Source: Spongilla lacustris
Lineage: Eukaryota > Porifera > Demospongiae > Spongillida > Spongillidae
DNA length: 64,000 nt
Reading direction: 5' to 3'
NCBI GenBank assembly: GCA_949361645.1
Contig: OX442420.1
Coordinates: 2,959,882-3,023,881, forward strand
This document shows positions 1 to 11,780 of this stretch, piece after piece (the stretch's first letter is position 1; each line of letters begins with the position of its first letter). The notes under the pieces were generated by a model that saw only the letters and a program-made list of their open reading frames with translations, made no database searches and was not told where the DNA came from. The position numbers and the translations under genes were made by a program.

Positions 1-507
1 TAGTGCGATTGATAAATGAAGAGCATGGTCCAGACACATCTGTTGGCTGCCTTGTAGCTGAGGTGTGAAAAAGAGTGTGAGTGTAAAATTAAAGGTACAT
101 AAATTCGCCATCTTAAAAAACGTTAGCATGTGATGACCTAATGATATTTATATATGTATATGCTACTGTATATGACCAAGTGCATATATTATGCTTGTGA
201 TAAATGGATTATTAGTAACAATCACAAATGACCTTATTTGTGTCAGTGCCCATTTTAGCGCATCACATTACTACATGTAGGAGGCAGCAGCACAATGCAA
301 TGCGTTTCTACACTGAATTGTCTCCTTTTGCATATGATATACATGTTTAACAATATATTACTATCACTTTGTTAACAAAACATTCTGCTAAAAGGTATAT
401 TCCAACCTGTCACTGTGATTATAGCAATAGGTGATGCCACCAAGTAAAGCAGTATGAATACCAGTAGAAAAACCAAACAGCACACACAACAAATTGAGCC
501 GCTCGAC
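1..507 (-). CDS. Left copy of four-helix Cys-rich membrane protein gene (two exons, cut by window edge)
   Basis: Two exons on minus match the intact copy at 35719-36551. The exon at 507-407 (101 bp, after CCCAG, before GTTGGA) encodes one hydrophobic helix containing CCVCCLVFLLVFILLYLV. The last exon begins at 57 after an acceptor ending CTCAG and runs off the window after about 19 codons. The intervening intron is about 349 bases, against 337 in the other copy. Phases match: the first exon enters with one base and leaves with one base. The membrane topology is read from hydrophobicity; the function is unknown. This copy lies in the left arm of the large inverted duplication, so the two copies are transcribed away from each other. 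Whether it is intact cannot be seen, because the rest of the last exon is outside the window. Confidence 0.6.
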
Positions 508-1868
508 CTGGGATAGAGAAAGCTCTGTAAATGTGGCAATGAGCACTTGTTAGCAAAACCAGATTTCTTTCATTATGTATTGCAAATGCATTTCTGCACT
601 TCAATGTAATTTATGATGCACAGCAGTTTAACATCCAAGTAAAGCCAAGGTTTTAAAATAACTATAGGTACAGGAATACTGTTGCAGTATTGATCCCATT
701 TAATGTACCTACATGTAGGTACATGTAGAATGAATTTGATTCATTAATATAATAAGTTTGTGTTGTGAATACCAAATTGCACATTGAATATGCTTTTTTG
801 ATGTTGTGACTTTTCCATTGTTGTTAAGCTGCTTCTGTTAAATATGTGGGACAATTATAAGAGGATATGTTAGGGTGTGTGGTTGGATGACATGGATTTG
901 ATTGATTTGACTCCTAGAAATCCATTACTTGCAATTAATAGTGTGAGTGTTTTGTGTGCTCCTTTGTGTCTATGCATACATGTACATGTAGGTTTATGTC
1001 TCATTAAATGTAAATCATTTCCAAACTAGACAAATATTGATTGATCTGTAAGAAATATTAATATATAATCTTTCTATGGCTCTATGATATATTTTGTATA
1101 TCAAAATCGACATGTATACCTGTATCTAATGGTCCAATCCAAGATTTAAAAGTATTATTCCAAAGGCTTGTAAATATTATATTTGCTACACAAATATGCC
1201 TTCATCAATGGTATCTGAATCTACATGTACAAACAAAGTTTTTTTTCTAAAGCAAAGTACATGGCTAAGCTCTGGCTCAACTGAGCACTGAACTATGTGA
1301 GTGGAAATATTTGACATCAGTTGGGTGTACATCATACACACATCTCCAGTTTCCAGCATGCCAAATAACATACACTATAGTGCTTCATTTTTTATACTGG
1401 ATAATTACTACAGCATACATTGGTGATTTGTGATTTGAAAAAAACAATTTGTGATTTGAGAGATGGATGAAATAAAGATCAGTGATTTGAATATCGATAG
1501 GTATATGCACATTAGAATTTATGAACCTTCAATTGATGCAAACCTATGAATTTTAAAACTTTATGCAAAATGTTTTGATGCAACTGTGATTCTTTTGCCA
1601 TGATCATTGAGAAAGGCAAGAGTTGTGGGATGAAAATAATCTGAATTGCCTCTTATGCTACATTTGCTAAACAACTGACTTCTCAATTACAGCAAAACAT
1701 TAACAGCACAGTCATGTTTGGTTTCAGGCATATTACATATATCAAAGAGCAGATATCACAACATAGGTTTAACACATTAAAATTACAACATGCAAATCAT
1801 TATCTACATGAACAGTTATGGAATTTTTCTATATACAGTAACATTAAGGAAGCCATTGTATAACTTAC

Positions 1869-1927
1869 AAATTCTCTTCAGAAGATTGCTGAATTGCAGG
1901 GCGACCACCAGTTTCCTGAGTCCTCAC
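1869..1927 (-). CDS. 59-bp exon of the left membrane-protein copy
   Basis: On minus this exon follows a pyrimidine-rich acceptor ending CCACAG and is followed by GTAAGT. It reads VRTQETGGRPAIQQSSEEN plus two bases. The matching exon in the right arm, 33462-33520, has the same length, the same borders and only a few changed codons. Its phase (two bases left over) is completed by the single leading base of the next exon at 507-407 to give Leu, so it plausibly encodes the tail before the first helix. Intron to the next exon: about 1.36 kb. The upstream exon and start codon were not found. Confidence 0.55.
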
Positions 1928-2569
1928 CTGTGGAAATGGATAAAAATTCATTTATGCACTAACCAAAACCTTCATTCATTTATTTTAATTTCAGGCAGGG
2001 AGGAGGGGGAGAGAGGTTTTGGGTTGTGCTTCTACATTGTATTTGTACTGTAATGTTTTAGCATTGCAATTCAAGTGCACTGCGCATTTTGAGTAAATAA
2101 CATCTAAGATAGCTACTTGTCACCTTAACCCTCACCAGCCATCCCTACCACGAGGATTCTCCACCAGAGGAGGTCTGAGATATGAGAATGTGGAGGAGCC
2201 ATAGATTGTACTCCCAGTCACCAGATAGGCGAGAATCTACAGCTCTTTTCTCTGCTGGTAGGACCACTACCTTTTCTTTTCAGCAGGACTATACTTCCAC
2301 TCACGTCTCAACACAGGTGAGTGGGAGGAATGTCTGAGAGAAGTGCATGGGAGCACATTCCCACCAAAATCGGTGCAGTCCTGCTACTAGAAAAACCCTA
2401 GAGTCCTGCTGTTAGAGAGAGGCATGCAGGACAATATTTCTGCTTTTGGAAAATAAATGGAAGAGTGAGAACAATTTTCCAAGACAAATGCATTGAACAG
2501 AAGCCAAACTACATGTAAGTAGGCTAGGACGAGGTTATAAAACTGCAGGATGAGAGACCAAGTCAAAGG

Positions 2570-2722
2570 CTAAAGCTGAGTGATCACCTTTGGTTGTAAG
2601 AAGCTGAATGTGATTTAGTTGATACGTATTCAACTTCACTGACCCTGTCTCAAAATTTATTTTTGAATAGAATGATGTTGCGATTTCTATCTTACCACGA
2701 ATGGTGATCACTCAGCTTTTTC
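2570..2722. mobile_element. Short inverted-repeat element (MITE-like)
   Basis: Ends read AAAGCTGAGTGATCACC and its reverse complement, forming a hairpin of about 150 bases. A matching copy sits in the other arm at 32735-32875. It has no coding capacity. Confidence 0.55.
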
Positions 2723-2831
2723 CCATCACTTGAGAACTGAATATTAAATCATTCATATGTGTGCATGTGCATGTATGTGCTGATTTCTTATTGTGTCATG
2801 TATGGTGTGTATGATTATTAATAAATTGGCA

Positions 2832-3074
2832 GAAGGTGAAGATGGCAATGAAGACTTAAAGGATTTATGGGATTTTGATCTGGATTTTCAGGATGACTTT
2901 ATCAACAAGTCACTAGATTCATGATGCAGGTAGTTGGACCCATGCAGACTTCATATCTTGTGCACCCACAGAAAGGAGAAATGCTGATGATCTAATGTAT
3001 CAGATTAAGCTGAAGTGAGCAAAGTGTTATTCCACAGTAGCTTATATATATATAATTATAATTATATATATATA

Positions 3075-3149
<75 letters not shown>

Positions 3150-3440
3150 TATATATATTGTATTACATAGTAATCGCCTATCCACTCAGAGTCCTGAATG
3201 ATGCAACCACTGTGATGTGCATCACTTAGAATTGGAGTTTGCAGAATATGATGCAGATGGCATGGTGTTCCCCGTATTCTTACTCATGTCAGATGCCTGT
3301 TTGATATCAAGGATTCAGAAGACATTTGAAAAAGGTTGAAGAAGTCCTTTCAAACAGTTCAAGAACGCTATTCTACCAAAAATAATAGGGACAGGCTGAC
3401 AGGTGTTAATACCTGTGGATTTTGGAGTGGCTGCGTAAAT
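2832..3440 (+). pseudogene. Coding-like fragments private to the left arm, split by an AT microsatellite
   Basis: At 2836-2925 the plus strand reads an acidic stretch containing EDLKDLWDFDLDFQDDF and then a stop. At about 3218-3440 another stretch reads codon-like, including ELEFAEYDADGMVFPVFLL, but the frame breaks about 30 codons later. The two are separated by the AT repeat at 3043-3160. The right arm lacks this segment, so it was inserted on the left or lost on the right. I do not recognise the protein; it could be a decayed transposon ORF or a host exon pair. Confidence 0.3.
3043..3160. repeat. AT-dinucleotide microsatellite
   Basis: An almost pure TA/AT run of about 115 bases with a few interruptions. 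The exact length may be unreliable in the assembly. Confidence 0.95.
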
Positions 3441-3717
3441 AATACATCATTGTATTTTGACTAGCATACATGTATTTCTCTAAAGCTGCTTTGACAGATA
3501 AATGGATCTTTCAAAACAAAACACTAATCAATCAATGCAATAATCTTGATCTTTGTACACGTAAAAATATTCATACAAGATGCAATTGCCAGTACAAATG
3601 GAATGGATGGCTGCATCCCACCAGGTGTAGGTTTAGTTCATTAGACTACTGTGTAAGATACGCATGTAAGGTGGCGAGTCTTGAGGCTTACTGGGAGAAG
3701 GTTTCTACTACCCTTAA

Positions 3718-4285
3718 CCCTTTGAACGCCTAGGGCATATTTATATATGCACTTTAAGTAGCTGCAGGAGCAGATGGCCTTTAAGGGGGAGTTTGATGCA
3801 TGGCTGCTTGTTCCTGAGGCCCGACTCATGGATGGTAATTCCCCTATTGGCCCTTTAGCGTGATGAAAATGCACAATGGACAATTTCCCATAATCGCAAA
3901 GCTTGTAACTTCCCTCTCCTATCAACAAACGTGCACAAGAATTCCGATGATTTCTCTAATGTATCATGTACAACAGGAATTTGTAGTACACATCAGTAGT
4001 AATTATCTGGAAATTCTCTGCTGCACTTTATTTAAGTGGGTTACAAATTCCTACTGTAGGAGTACTACTGATGCACTTAGAAGCATCAGTAGTACTTAGA
4101 AGAGGGAAGTTACCAAAATTCTACTTATAATATTAAGGCTACATACATGTATGTGCACATGTATCTCTTATATATAGGGTTTATGATCAATACATTACTC
4201 ACAATCATAATCACATGACACATATAGTACAATGTCATGAGCATGGAATATCATGTATAAAAATATTCCCTTGGCGTTCAAAGGG
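3718..4285. mobile_element. piggyBac-like MITE with TTAA target duplication
   Basis: The terminal inverted repeats are CCCTTTGAACGCC and GGCGTTCAAAGGG. They are flanked by TTAA at 3714-3717 and 4286-4289. TTAA-specific insertion and CCC-starting ends are typical of the piggyBac superfamily. The 568-base element has no transposase ORF. It contains internal hairpins, for example around 4064-4096. The right arm keeps the uninterrupted site with one TTAA at about 32532-32535, which fixes the borders. Confidence 0.85.
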
Positions 4286-4295
4286 TTAAGCAGCA

Positions 4296-4740
4296 GCAAC
4301 AAGAGGAACACACAACTAGCCAATATCACTGCTTTTCCATCACTGACTCAGTGCTTTCTGACTTCAGCAGCTGGGGCAGCAGAACCTGCAGACATTCCAG
4401 CTTTCAACAAGGTAATGGTATTAAGTGGAGAGGTTACAGATAAATAAAACTCAGCTGTCCAGCCGGTAGTCCATTTTGGTAACCAAATAGTCAGCAGAGT
4501 GGATGTGGCTACGGTCAGTGGTAAGGTCATTGCCAGCTTCTAGCTGACACATTTCATCCAGCACATCACTAGGGTGCTGATGCCAGGCCACTACATCACT
4601 TCCATGTTTACAGGTGATGGAATGATGTCCAAGAGTGTCAAGGGCATTACTTGGATGAAATGCACATTGAGACATGTCATGACTAAGCCACCACTTTATG
4701 CCAACACGAAATACTGGTGGGTGAAGGTGTGGGCACGACC
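4296..4740 (-). pseudogene. Retroelement C-terminal fragment (Cys-His motif plus nuclease-like domain)
   Basis: On minus, several frames read in turn RVGIKWWLS, then ALDTLGHHSITCKHGSDVV, then a motif resembling RPADILVPNW in decayed form (SADYLVTKMDYRL), then SVTSPLNTITLLKAGMSAG. These match the better preserved fragment at 38282-38900. The arrangement of a Cys-His motif followed by a P-A-D and F-D containing domain is common at the C terminus of invertebrate retroelement ORFs, possibly of the restriction-like-endonuclease non-LTR type. That class assignment is from memory of families and is tentative. Frameshifts and the lost Cys pair show that it is dead. The piggyBac-like MITE at 3718-4285 sits beside its 3' side. 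Confidence 0.6.
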
Positions 4741-4747
4741 CTTGTGA

Positions 4748-4816
4748 TGGGCAGGGTTGCTGAAAGTAAGGCTGGGGCCTGTGACCTGGCCGGCCTGATG
4801 AGCCCCAGCCTTTCAG
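4748..4816 (+). mobile_element. Decayed terminal fragment of the CAGGGTTGCCGAA hAT family
   Basis: Begins CAGGGTTGCTGAAAG and continues with GGCCTG/AGGTC-rich subterminal sequence like the complete elements at 46475-47305 and 54405-55773. The corresponding fragment in the other arm is at about 32103-32156, in reverse orientation. Only one end is visible. Confidence 0.55.
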
Positions 4817-4849
4817 GTCAGAAAGTACATATTATAAACATATATTCAC

Positions 4850-5580
4850 AATTGAGTAATTACTATGGTACACAAATGGCTTTGAATGCATGCTCCAGAT
4901 ACTCACATTTTATCAGCTGTGCATCCTCCAACCACATATATAATCCTCAAGAATTTAAAACTTATTGTAAAGGTTCGAATTCCCACGAAGTCAAAAACAA
5001 AACAGTAACTCAAGCTCCATTGTTAAAGGTAAACAGACTCCATGCCTCCAACAAAAGAAATGTGCTGCATTTGCATGCTGACTAAGCATGATGTAATTAC
5101 TGCTACAAACCCTATATGTATATCATGCAGGGGTCAATGAACTCTTCTTACAACATCACTTAAGGAGAAGCTGTCCAAGCAAAGAAAAAACAAGCAAAAA
5201 AGCGCTTTCAACGTTAAAACTTAAACAGTATTTTGTAACTAAGGTTCCCCCCTCTTTATGTAACTCCTTAATTATTGAGGCCACCGGCCATGTACTTATA
5301 TACAATGTACATGCACGTGCAATCAATACATGTATTTGTCTGTGCCACCACTCATTGTCTTTAAAGTCATGTGTTGATCACAATGGAAAGAGTGGAACTT
5401 GCAACCTTATAAGTACATTTTTGGGTACTTCAAAGTGAGTTTCCCAGTCCCACGCACAATTGACCATGATAAAAGCTCCATTAATCGCATGACTTATCTA
5501 AGGCAAATCTTAATCACTTGGAACAGGAATCTGTAACCCACATGCATGTGTCAGTGAAGCACAAAATGCTAAAATTGTGA
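4850..5580. repeat. Dispersed repeat, copy 1 of 3
   Basis: The same sequence occurs inverted at 31400-32060 and again, in this orientation, at 54905-55560. Shared landmarks are an AATTCCCACGAAGT-like segment, a CATGTGTTGATCACAA-like segment, and a segment reading CTTGGAACAGGAATCT. No convincing ORF or termini were seen. Confidence 0.7.
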
Positions 5581-5708
5581 TAATTGACGCCTAGCTCTTC
5601 CCCTTCCCCTGGCCACCCCTTTCAGTATTTGCAACAAGAAATGTGTTTTGTCCTATATCTCTATATGCGATCAAGCAGTTTACAAATAAATAGCCCTCAA
5701 GGTTAATC

Positions 5709-7829
5709 CTGCAGTTTATTGGCTACAAGGCGTAAATAATTTGACACAAATGTATACATAGCAATCCTTTGCAGCACTTATAGCTGCACTGATGATTTTA
5801 ATTAAACACATACAACCCGGTAAGGGTGATTGGAAAACATGAAAATGTAGCATTGTTACGCCTCTTATATAGAAATGACCACTTTTAAAGTTTTTATATA
5901 GGGAAGAGCAGGTTGTTTTCATTAGCTCCTACAGTGGGACGGAACTGGGTTCCGTTGAAATGCCATATGAGTCTTTTAGGGTATTCATGAGCCATAGAAT
6001 GTGCACTTTGGTGAGCCTGTCATAACTGTTATCCAAACAACAATGCTAATGCACCGCGTACATATTTTTTGCTGGGTAACATTTGCTTATTGACTATTCC
6101 TCAACACTTTCTTCTGCTATCCACAGCCTATTCCATCTTCTCCATCAATATGATGCACAATATGCTCTCTATACTAATATCTATGATTCGGACTTCATCA
6201 GGCATCTCAACGTCAGTTCTGCCTGACATTAGCTGTGAATATCTTGGTCCACATGACTCACTCTACTTGTGTCTGTCAAATTTGATTTTTCACTGCTACT
6301 TTAATTTGCGGTACAATACCAGACAGTTCTAAAAGACTTTATGTCCGATTGAGCATGGCATAATGTTTTCTACGACACACTGAACAAATCAGTCTTTTGA
6401 GACAGATTTAAAATTACATCAGCTGTGGAAAAGTATCAACTTATTTATTTGATACTGGCCTCAAATCACTACATGTACTAGCGTTGTGAGTTCTCTTACT
6501 CGATCGTGTAACACTTTAGTGGATCACAACAGCGTTGAAACGATTATATGTTTTACAACAAAAGCGATGACCGACTGGCAAATAAATCATAGACAAAGTG
6601 AAAAGGTTGTGAATGGCAGGTGAACTTATAACTATATTATGCGCGGGCTCACACCGGCGCGGTACATTGCATGTAACTTGTAACAATGCCAATGGAGAGG
6701 TCCTCAATAACAAATAGGTCTTTTGTAGCATTATTAGACAAAGCGACTGCCGGTCTTTTAACTTGTTAACATTTTTTTGTAGCACAGAGTCTCTATAGAT
6801 CTCTGTTTGTTAGCATGTTTCAAAATGGCGTAATCCCAAACAACAGATTGTAAGCCGCCGCTTACTACAGTTCACCTACCCCTATATCAACCTACCCTCT
6901 TATCAACCTTGGGAAAATATGCCCTATTCATAGCGATTTTAGGCTAGGATTTTGTGTTTCTAGCGATCGCCTAAGCCAACCGCTAATGAGATTTAATTCG
7001 TGATAGAATCCTTTCACAAAGTGAATCTCTAAGCGGTGGTTCGAGGTGATCGCTAGGAACACAAAACCCTAGCCTAATATCACTATGAATAGGGCATATT
7101 TGCCCATTATTTACTTTACCCTCATATCAACCTCCGTGGTATGCATGGGTTGATATGAGGGTAGGGACACTGAAATTGAGTATGCGGTTGATAAATATAT
7201 TCAAATTGTATGTTACCACTTCTACATATATTCACACACATTGCGTGCGCCCTACAAAAACACTTAGTTGGGCGATCTTATAGTGAGTAACCTATACATG
7301 TACCTGGAATTGTAAGAATCACATATGCTATCATGTAGCCTCATACGCTATCAAATTCACGTAGTACATGTACACCGACGAGAAGGTCGGGCTACGCCCA
7401 ATGCAACTACCGAATACATGTAAAGTTATGATAGGCTCACCTAAGTGTTGATAAACACATTCCATTGCTCATGAATTCAATTAAGCAGACACACTATTTT
7501 CTGTACATGTATGGCATTTCAACGGAACCCAGTTCCGTCCGGCTGCAGAAGCTAGATACAACAGTCGATACAATTGCAACCTGCTCTCTCCTATTTTTAA
7601 ACAATAAAAACTTTAAAGGGATCATTTCTATATGAGAGGCATAACAATGCTACAGTTTCATGTTTTTCAATCACTGATCATGCACTTGTCAAGGTCATGG
7701 CATCATAACACGGCCCTTACAGTGCTTTTAAAATTAAAATAATCAGTGCAGCTATAAGGTGCTGCAAGGAACGATTGCTATGTATACATTTGTAGTTAAC
7801 TTATTCACACCTTGTAGCAATAAACTGGA
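5709..7829. mobile_element. About 2.1 kb element bounded by long inverted repeats
   Basis: Left arm 5709-5972 is the imperfect reverse complement of 7512-7829; both contain GGAACTGGGTTCCGTTG and a GCTATGTATACATTTG-type segment. The interior has no recognisable transposase. A smaller hairpin element sits inside at 6900-7115. No target-site duplication could be fixed, so the borders are approximate. Positions 5975-6900 and 7170-7510 show nothing else. Confidence 0.5.
6900..7115. mobile_element. Small hairpin MITE nested in the 5.7-7.8 kb element
   Basis: Arms around 6919-6980 and 7035-7103 both read ATGCCCTATTCATAG and CTAGGATTTTGTGTTTCTAG-like sequence as inverted copies. Short CTCATATCAACC repeats flank them. 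Non-coding. Confidence 0.55.
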
Positions 7830-7999
7830 TTGTATTTATTAATATACACAGTAATGAAGTAAACAAGTTCCATAGGATATTATGAACTGTAAAACATAAG
7901 TGTCAATAAGTGAGTTAAAAGGGTATAGAATTACCCAAATTTATGTCAATTAACGAATATTTTCGTTTTTCAATTGGTATTAAACGTCATATACAGAGA

Positions 8000-8838
8000 T
8001 AATCTCTGGTGCAACGTGTAATGTTTTGTGTCAAATGCGTTTTGTGTTACGACATTTAATAAATTTCATTTTTATGTTAATATCGATCCCGCATTTTAAG
8101 TGCAAAACGCCTTTTGTGACCCTTCCTTTAACGGCGTAAGGAATGCAATTATTCTTAATTGCGTCACTTCCGGAGTTCTTCCTGCGCGCGAGCACTACCA
8201 CTGTACCAGGCTGTTGATAATTTTCGACCGACCAAGCCTCTTGTCACAACAGTACTCACAGAGGCAGACATCCCAGGTGCGTTTCTCGAGGAGCCACTAG
8301 AGATCCGTTGTACGGCAGCGTTCCGAAGGTGGCTAATTTGCCACGGGATAAAAATGCAATGGCTAGCCGAAAGCAAAGCCTAATAGATAGGTCAGTATTG
8401 CCAAGACATTTATATACTGTGTCGATATTATATCAGCCGTGGTAGTCTCGTTCCCAGTCCAATATGACGCAATGTTTATCGCAATTTGTACTTGTATACA
8501 TGTAAACAAGCTCGTACTAGTATAAGTCTGATGTTTCGAATGCGAAACCTTAGAATCGGTGCGCTTTTATGCAACGTTGCCCTCCTACTACTTACAGTAC
8601 ATATATACACCCTTGTTGTCCACCTTGCGAGTCATTTTACACATGACACATTCATCACCTGCAGCAGGAAGAACTCCGGACGTGACGTAAAATTAGCAAA
8701 TTGCATTCCTTATTCCGTTAAAGGGAAGGGTCTAATGTTTACTTGTAAACCACGAAACCGTGTTATAGTGCTTCTTTGTTATAACCATACAAAAACCGCC
8801 GATGTGAAATGCGCAAAACCCATTGTTCCATACAGTAT
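8000..8838. repeat. Inverted-repeat element next to the copy 1 exon
   Basis: The segment at 8128-8190 (GGAATGCAAT ... GGAGTTCTTCCTG) recurs inverted at 8655-8735. Outer parts around 8030-8120 and 8740-8830 are related to 26010-26180 and 29170-29260, where the phrases GGTTATAACA and AAAACCGC recur. A related but diverged unit occurs at 50143-50708. This is probably a non-autonomous element; the borders are uncertain. Confidence 0.45.
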
Positions 8839-8918
8839 ACATAATTTCTTAGATTAGAGCAATGAAATAAAAACTGGATCTATCAATCCTTGCAAGGAAT
8901 TGAAAGAGAGTAACTTAC

Positions 8919-9116
8919 AACTCCAACTGCTTCCTGGGTACGTGTAAATAGCTGTAATGCACCGTTCGGAAGACGCTTGGCAGCAATTGCGATCTGTCGT
9001 ACCCCGGCGACCAATTCACCGTTATCTCCTTGCACCGCAACCGTCTCCGTATGCAAAGCGTAAACAGTGCCGTTGTCGCTTTGTTCAAACTGCGTTCGAC
9101 TACTAGCTAACGCCAT
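8919..9116 (-). CDS. Copy 1 of the recurrent 66-codon first exon (unknown family)
   Basis: On minus this exon reads ATG, then 66 codons, then a GTAAGT donor with no intervening stop. It begins MALASSRTQFEQSDNGTVY and ends with TRTQEAVGV. The same exon with the same start, length and donor occurs at 25473-25670 and 62870-63067. Upstream, a TTCTAGAAA/TTCAAAGAC-type flank is partly shared with the other copies, and the similarity stops soon after the donor. GC content is visibly higher than the surroundings. There is no signal peptide or hydrophobic stretch, and I do not recognise the domain. The exon that should follow was not identified here. Alternatives: the first exon of a host gene family, or a coding exon of an uncharacterised mobile element. 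Confidence 0.6.
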
Positions 9117-9629
9117 GTCTTTGAATGTAATTAAATTGTTTCTAGAATAAAATATACGAAGGAAAAAAATATTATTCAATCATGTGCACGTGGGTCCTAT
9201 GTAGGATTGGCTTCGTGGGCGTGGTTTTCGATCCAGCGTTTTAAAATGATAACGAACGGAAGCGTTGCCTTTACTCGCCAGCTCGCATAAATTCCATCAC
9301 AAACATGACAGATATGCACATATAACGTGAGCTTCGCTAAACAGTGCCGTTTACGTGGAGTGACAAGTCGGTACCAAAATTCCGCCATTTAATTTTTGTT
9401 CATCTCCTCCTCCTCCTCCGTCGTCTTCCGTTCATCACGTATAACTCGCGACAGGAACGTCGTAAGAAGACGAGATTAGCTTCAAAAAGTGGCCTTTGAT
9501 TTCCAAACGTGCCCTTTCATACAAATAAGACATACTGTAGTAAGCTGGGGATGAAATGCCGTGAAATGACGCGAGCAGGTGCAATTCATTATCGGTGAAA
9601 ATTCTCGTTTGCCTAGCAGTATGCAATAT

Positions 9630-10796
9630 CAGAGATAATATATACAGGGATTGGAAACGAGCCCACTTATCACGTATTAACGCGTGCCATCCGTACCGAA
9701 TCCTAATAGGTGTATCAAACCCACGAGCGCTGTGTACGTTTTTTTTAATGCACATGACATGTACGTATATACTACAATTTGCTTCCTCAGTCAGTTCTGT
9801 GTTTTTTCTTCTCCTTATACTTCCCAATGACCAAGTCCAGTAAGGTGTTCTTGGAGCTCTCATTCCAGCCTGCACTGAGCATTGACCAATACAACAAACA
9901 CTCTTGATTGCTGGTGTTACTACTGATAACAGGTTTACAGGCTGATGGTTACATGTACGTATTTCAAGTTCAATAGCAACAAAAATCTTATAGGATACAC
10001 ACTCAATCCATTGAACATCAATAAAACACATTAGTACAAGCTGATCAGCCACTGTCCAGTTTGAACAACACCTTCTGGCACAGAGACAGTGCAAGTCGAC
10101 GGCGATGGATCAACTCTAGCCTCAGGTTGAGATCTTGTAGTAGCTAGAGAGGAAACGTGAACACTGACATTCTTGCGTTCAATGGACACTACCAACGAAT
10201 GCTTCGCGCGTTCCTTGGTTCTCCCCAATTTAATTTTTTTTTTACCCATCACCTTTGAAGAAGCGCATGCCGTGAAGCATTCGTGAGTTATACGCAAAAG
10301 TGTTTGGACGCAACTGAAAATATGACGCAACAGCTACAAGACAATATAGGTTTTAGGTACCCAACGTATTCGATGAAGGGTGAACTGTCCCACAAAATTA
10401 CCCTACCCGACATTGTACTGGCTCAGTTCCGAGCACAGTCGCTACATACAAACTACACCACGCAAAAGTTCAATGACCTAGCATGTTTTATAGTGAATTT
10501 CAGAATGAAGAGACTCAGGATTCCTAAGATTTTGTCCCACAAAAAATGGCGCTAGGGACAATCGCCATTTTGGCCAAATAACGCTTTAAAAAAGCGCGAT
10601 AGAACACTTTTAGCCTATTTAGAATAGCAGGGAAGAGTCCCTCTTTTTCTTGGTTGGAACAAACAATCAATTTTTAGACCCCGTTTCACACTTTACAACA
10701 CGTGCGATTCACACATGGTCGGACGGTACGCACGGTCAAGCATAGACTCTATGGGCGCACGTGATGCGTTTCCAATCCCTGTATATATTATCTCTG
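9630..10796. mobile_element. 1.17 kb inverted-repeat element with 7-bp flanking repeat
   Basis: The ends are exact inverted copies over about 29 bases; each starts CAGAGATAATATATACAGGG. The sequence GCAATAT occurs directly outside both ends, at 9623-9629 and 10797-10803. CAG starts with 7-8 base duplications suggest hAT-like ancestry, but I see no transposase. Similar end sequence occurs near 18600 and 53735-53765. The interior includes a minus open frame at 10031-10249 beginning MGKKKIKLGRTKERAKHS, of unknown nature. Confidence 0.6.
10031..10249 (-). CDS. Candidate small ORF inside the 9.6-10.8 kb element
   Basis: A minus-strand frame starts MGKKKIKLGRTKERA, with a basic N terminus, and continues about 72 codons to a stop; it has a Ser/Thr/Pro-containing C-terminal half. 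A longer minus frame at 9435-10094 overlaps it but crosses the element border at 9630, so it is probably not a real gene as a whole. No domain is recognised. It may be element-borne or chance. Confidence 0.2.
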   Translation of the reverse strand: MGKKKIKLGRTKERAKHSLVVSIERKNVSVHVSSLATTRSQPEARVDPSPSTCTVSVPEGVVQTGQWLISLY

Positions 10797-11050
10797 GCAA
10801 TATGACGTCACATAAGCGTCTTAATTTTCTGTTGCCAGGCTACCACAATTAACGTACACAGCTGCAGACACGTTTACAAACAGGCGTTTCTAATAATTCA
10901 GCAAAGGACCAAGCCAAAGAAAACGGCTCGGTTAGTAAGGAGAACTATATAGTTAGGCCTATCAGTAAAATAAAAAGAGTATCTTACCGTTAACCATACA
11001 AATGATACAATGCAACTTTCATCAACCTTACCACCATGTAACAGTGTTCT

Positions 11051-11262
11051 TTAAGGAGGGAGGGGTTCCCCCTCCCTTACCCTCCCCTTTTTATTCCATT
11101 TCATGGAGTGTTGGTTACATCCGTTATGTAGTAAAAAAAGAAAGTGAGGAGGGGTTCTCCCTCCCTTACCCTCCCTTACCCTCCCCTTTTTATTCCATTT
11201 CATGGAGTGTTGGTTACATCCGTTATGTAGTAAAAAAAGAAAGTGAGGAGGGTGAGGGACCC
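11051..11262. repeat. Tandem duplication, 99-bp unit, two copies
   Basis: The phrase TTATTCCATTTCATGGAGTG recurs 99 bases apart (11091 and 11190), with CCCTCCCTTACC blocks repeated beside it. The apparent ORF over this region simply follows the repeat. Confidence 0.85.
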
Positions 11263-11325
11263 CTCCCTCTTACATAAAGTGTCAAATTAAGTCCCACAAG
11301 TAATAAATAATTACGTAAACGCAAA

Positions 11326-11354
11326 GGGGGGGGGGGGGGGGGGGGGGGGGGGGG
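11326..11354. repeat. Poly-G tract (29 G)
   Basis: Uninterrupted G run, one of nine G or C homopolymers of 19 bases or more in the window. The exact length is probably assembly-limited. Confidence 0.95.
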
Positions 11355-11543
11355 AACGCATAAGTGCCCCTCTACCTGTATTCAAATTAAAGCTACAACT
11401 ATCTACTATATCCTATTGGGGTTTAGTGAATCGACTAACGCGGTTAAGATAGAAGCCTGAAACATTTATTATTGGACCCGCGGCACTTTGGGCCCGGTTC
11501 TAATTTGCTAGTATGCTATTCCTTCCAACCCCAACCCCAAAAC

Positions 11544-11780
<237 letters not shown>

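Larger units (their letters stand above)
1..5580. repeat. Left arm of large imperfect inverted duplication
   Basis: This stretch is the reverse complement, with indels, of roughly 31400-36213. Anchors I matched by eye: 1-60 with 36156-36213; 1869-1927 with 33462-33520; 2101-2160 with 33241-33302; 4300-4380 with 32440-32530; 4870-4990 with 31960-32060; 5450-5560 with 31400-31520. The left arm has private sequence at about 2740-3440 and the piggyBac-like MITE at 3718-4285. The arms are separated by about 26 kb. The arm continues past base 1, so its true length is not known. Positions 600-1860 and 1930-2560 hold no other gene that I can see. Confidence 0.85.

Noticed and set aside
4968..4990. 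GGTTCGAATTCC as a tRNA T-arm
   Set aside because: No acceptor or anticodon stems around it; it belongs to a dispersed repeat with two other copies.
9435..10094. 219-codon minus ORF
   Set aside because: It crosses the border of the inverted-repeat element at 9630 and shows no domain; kept only as a note on the shorter internal frame.
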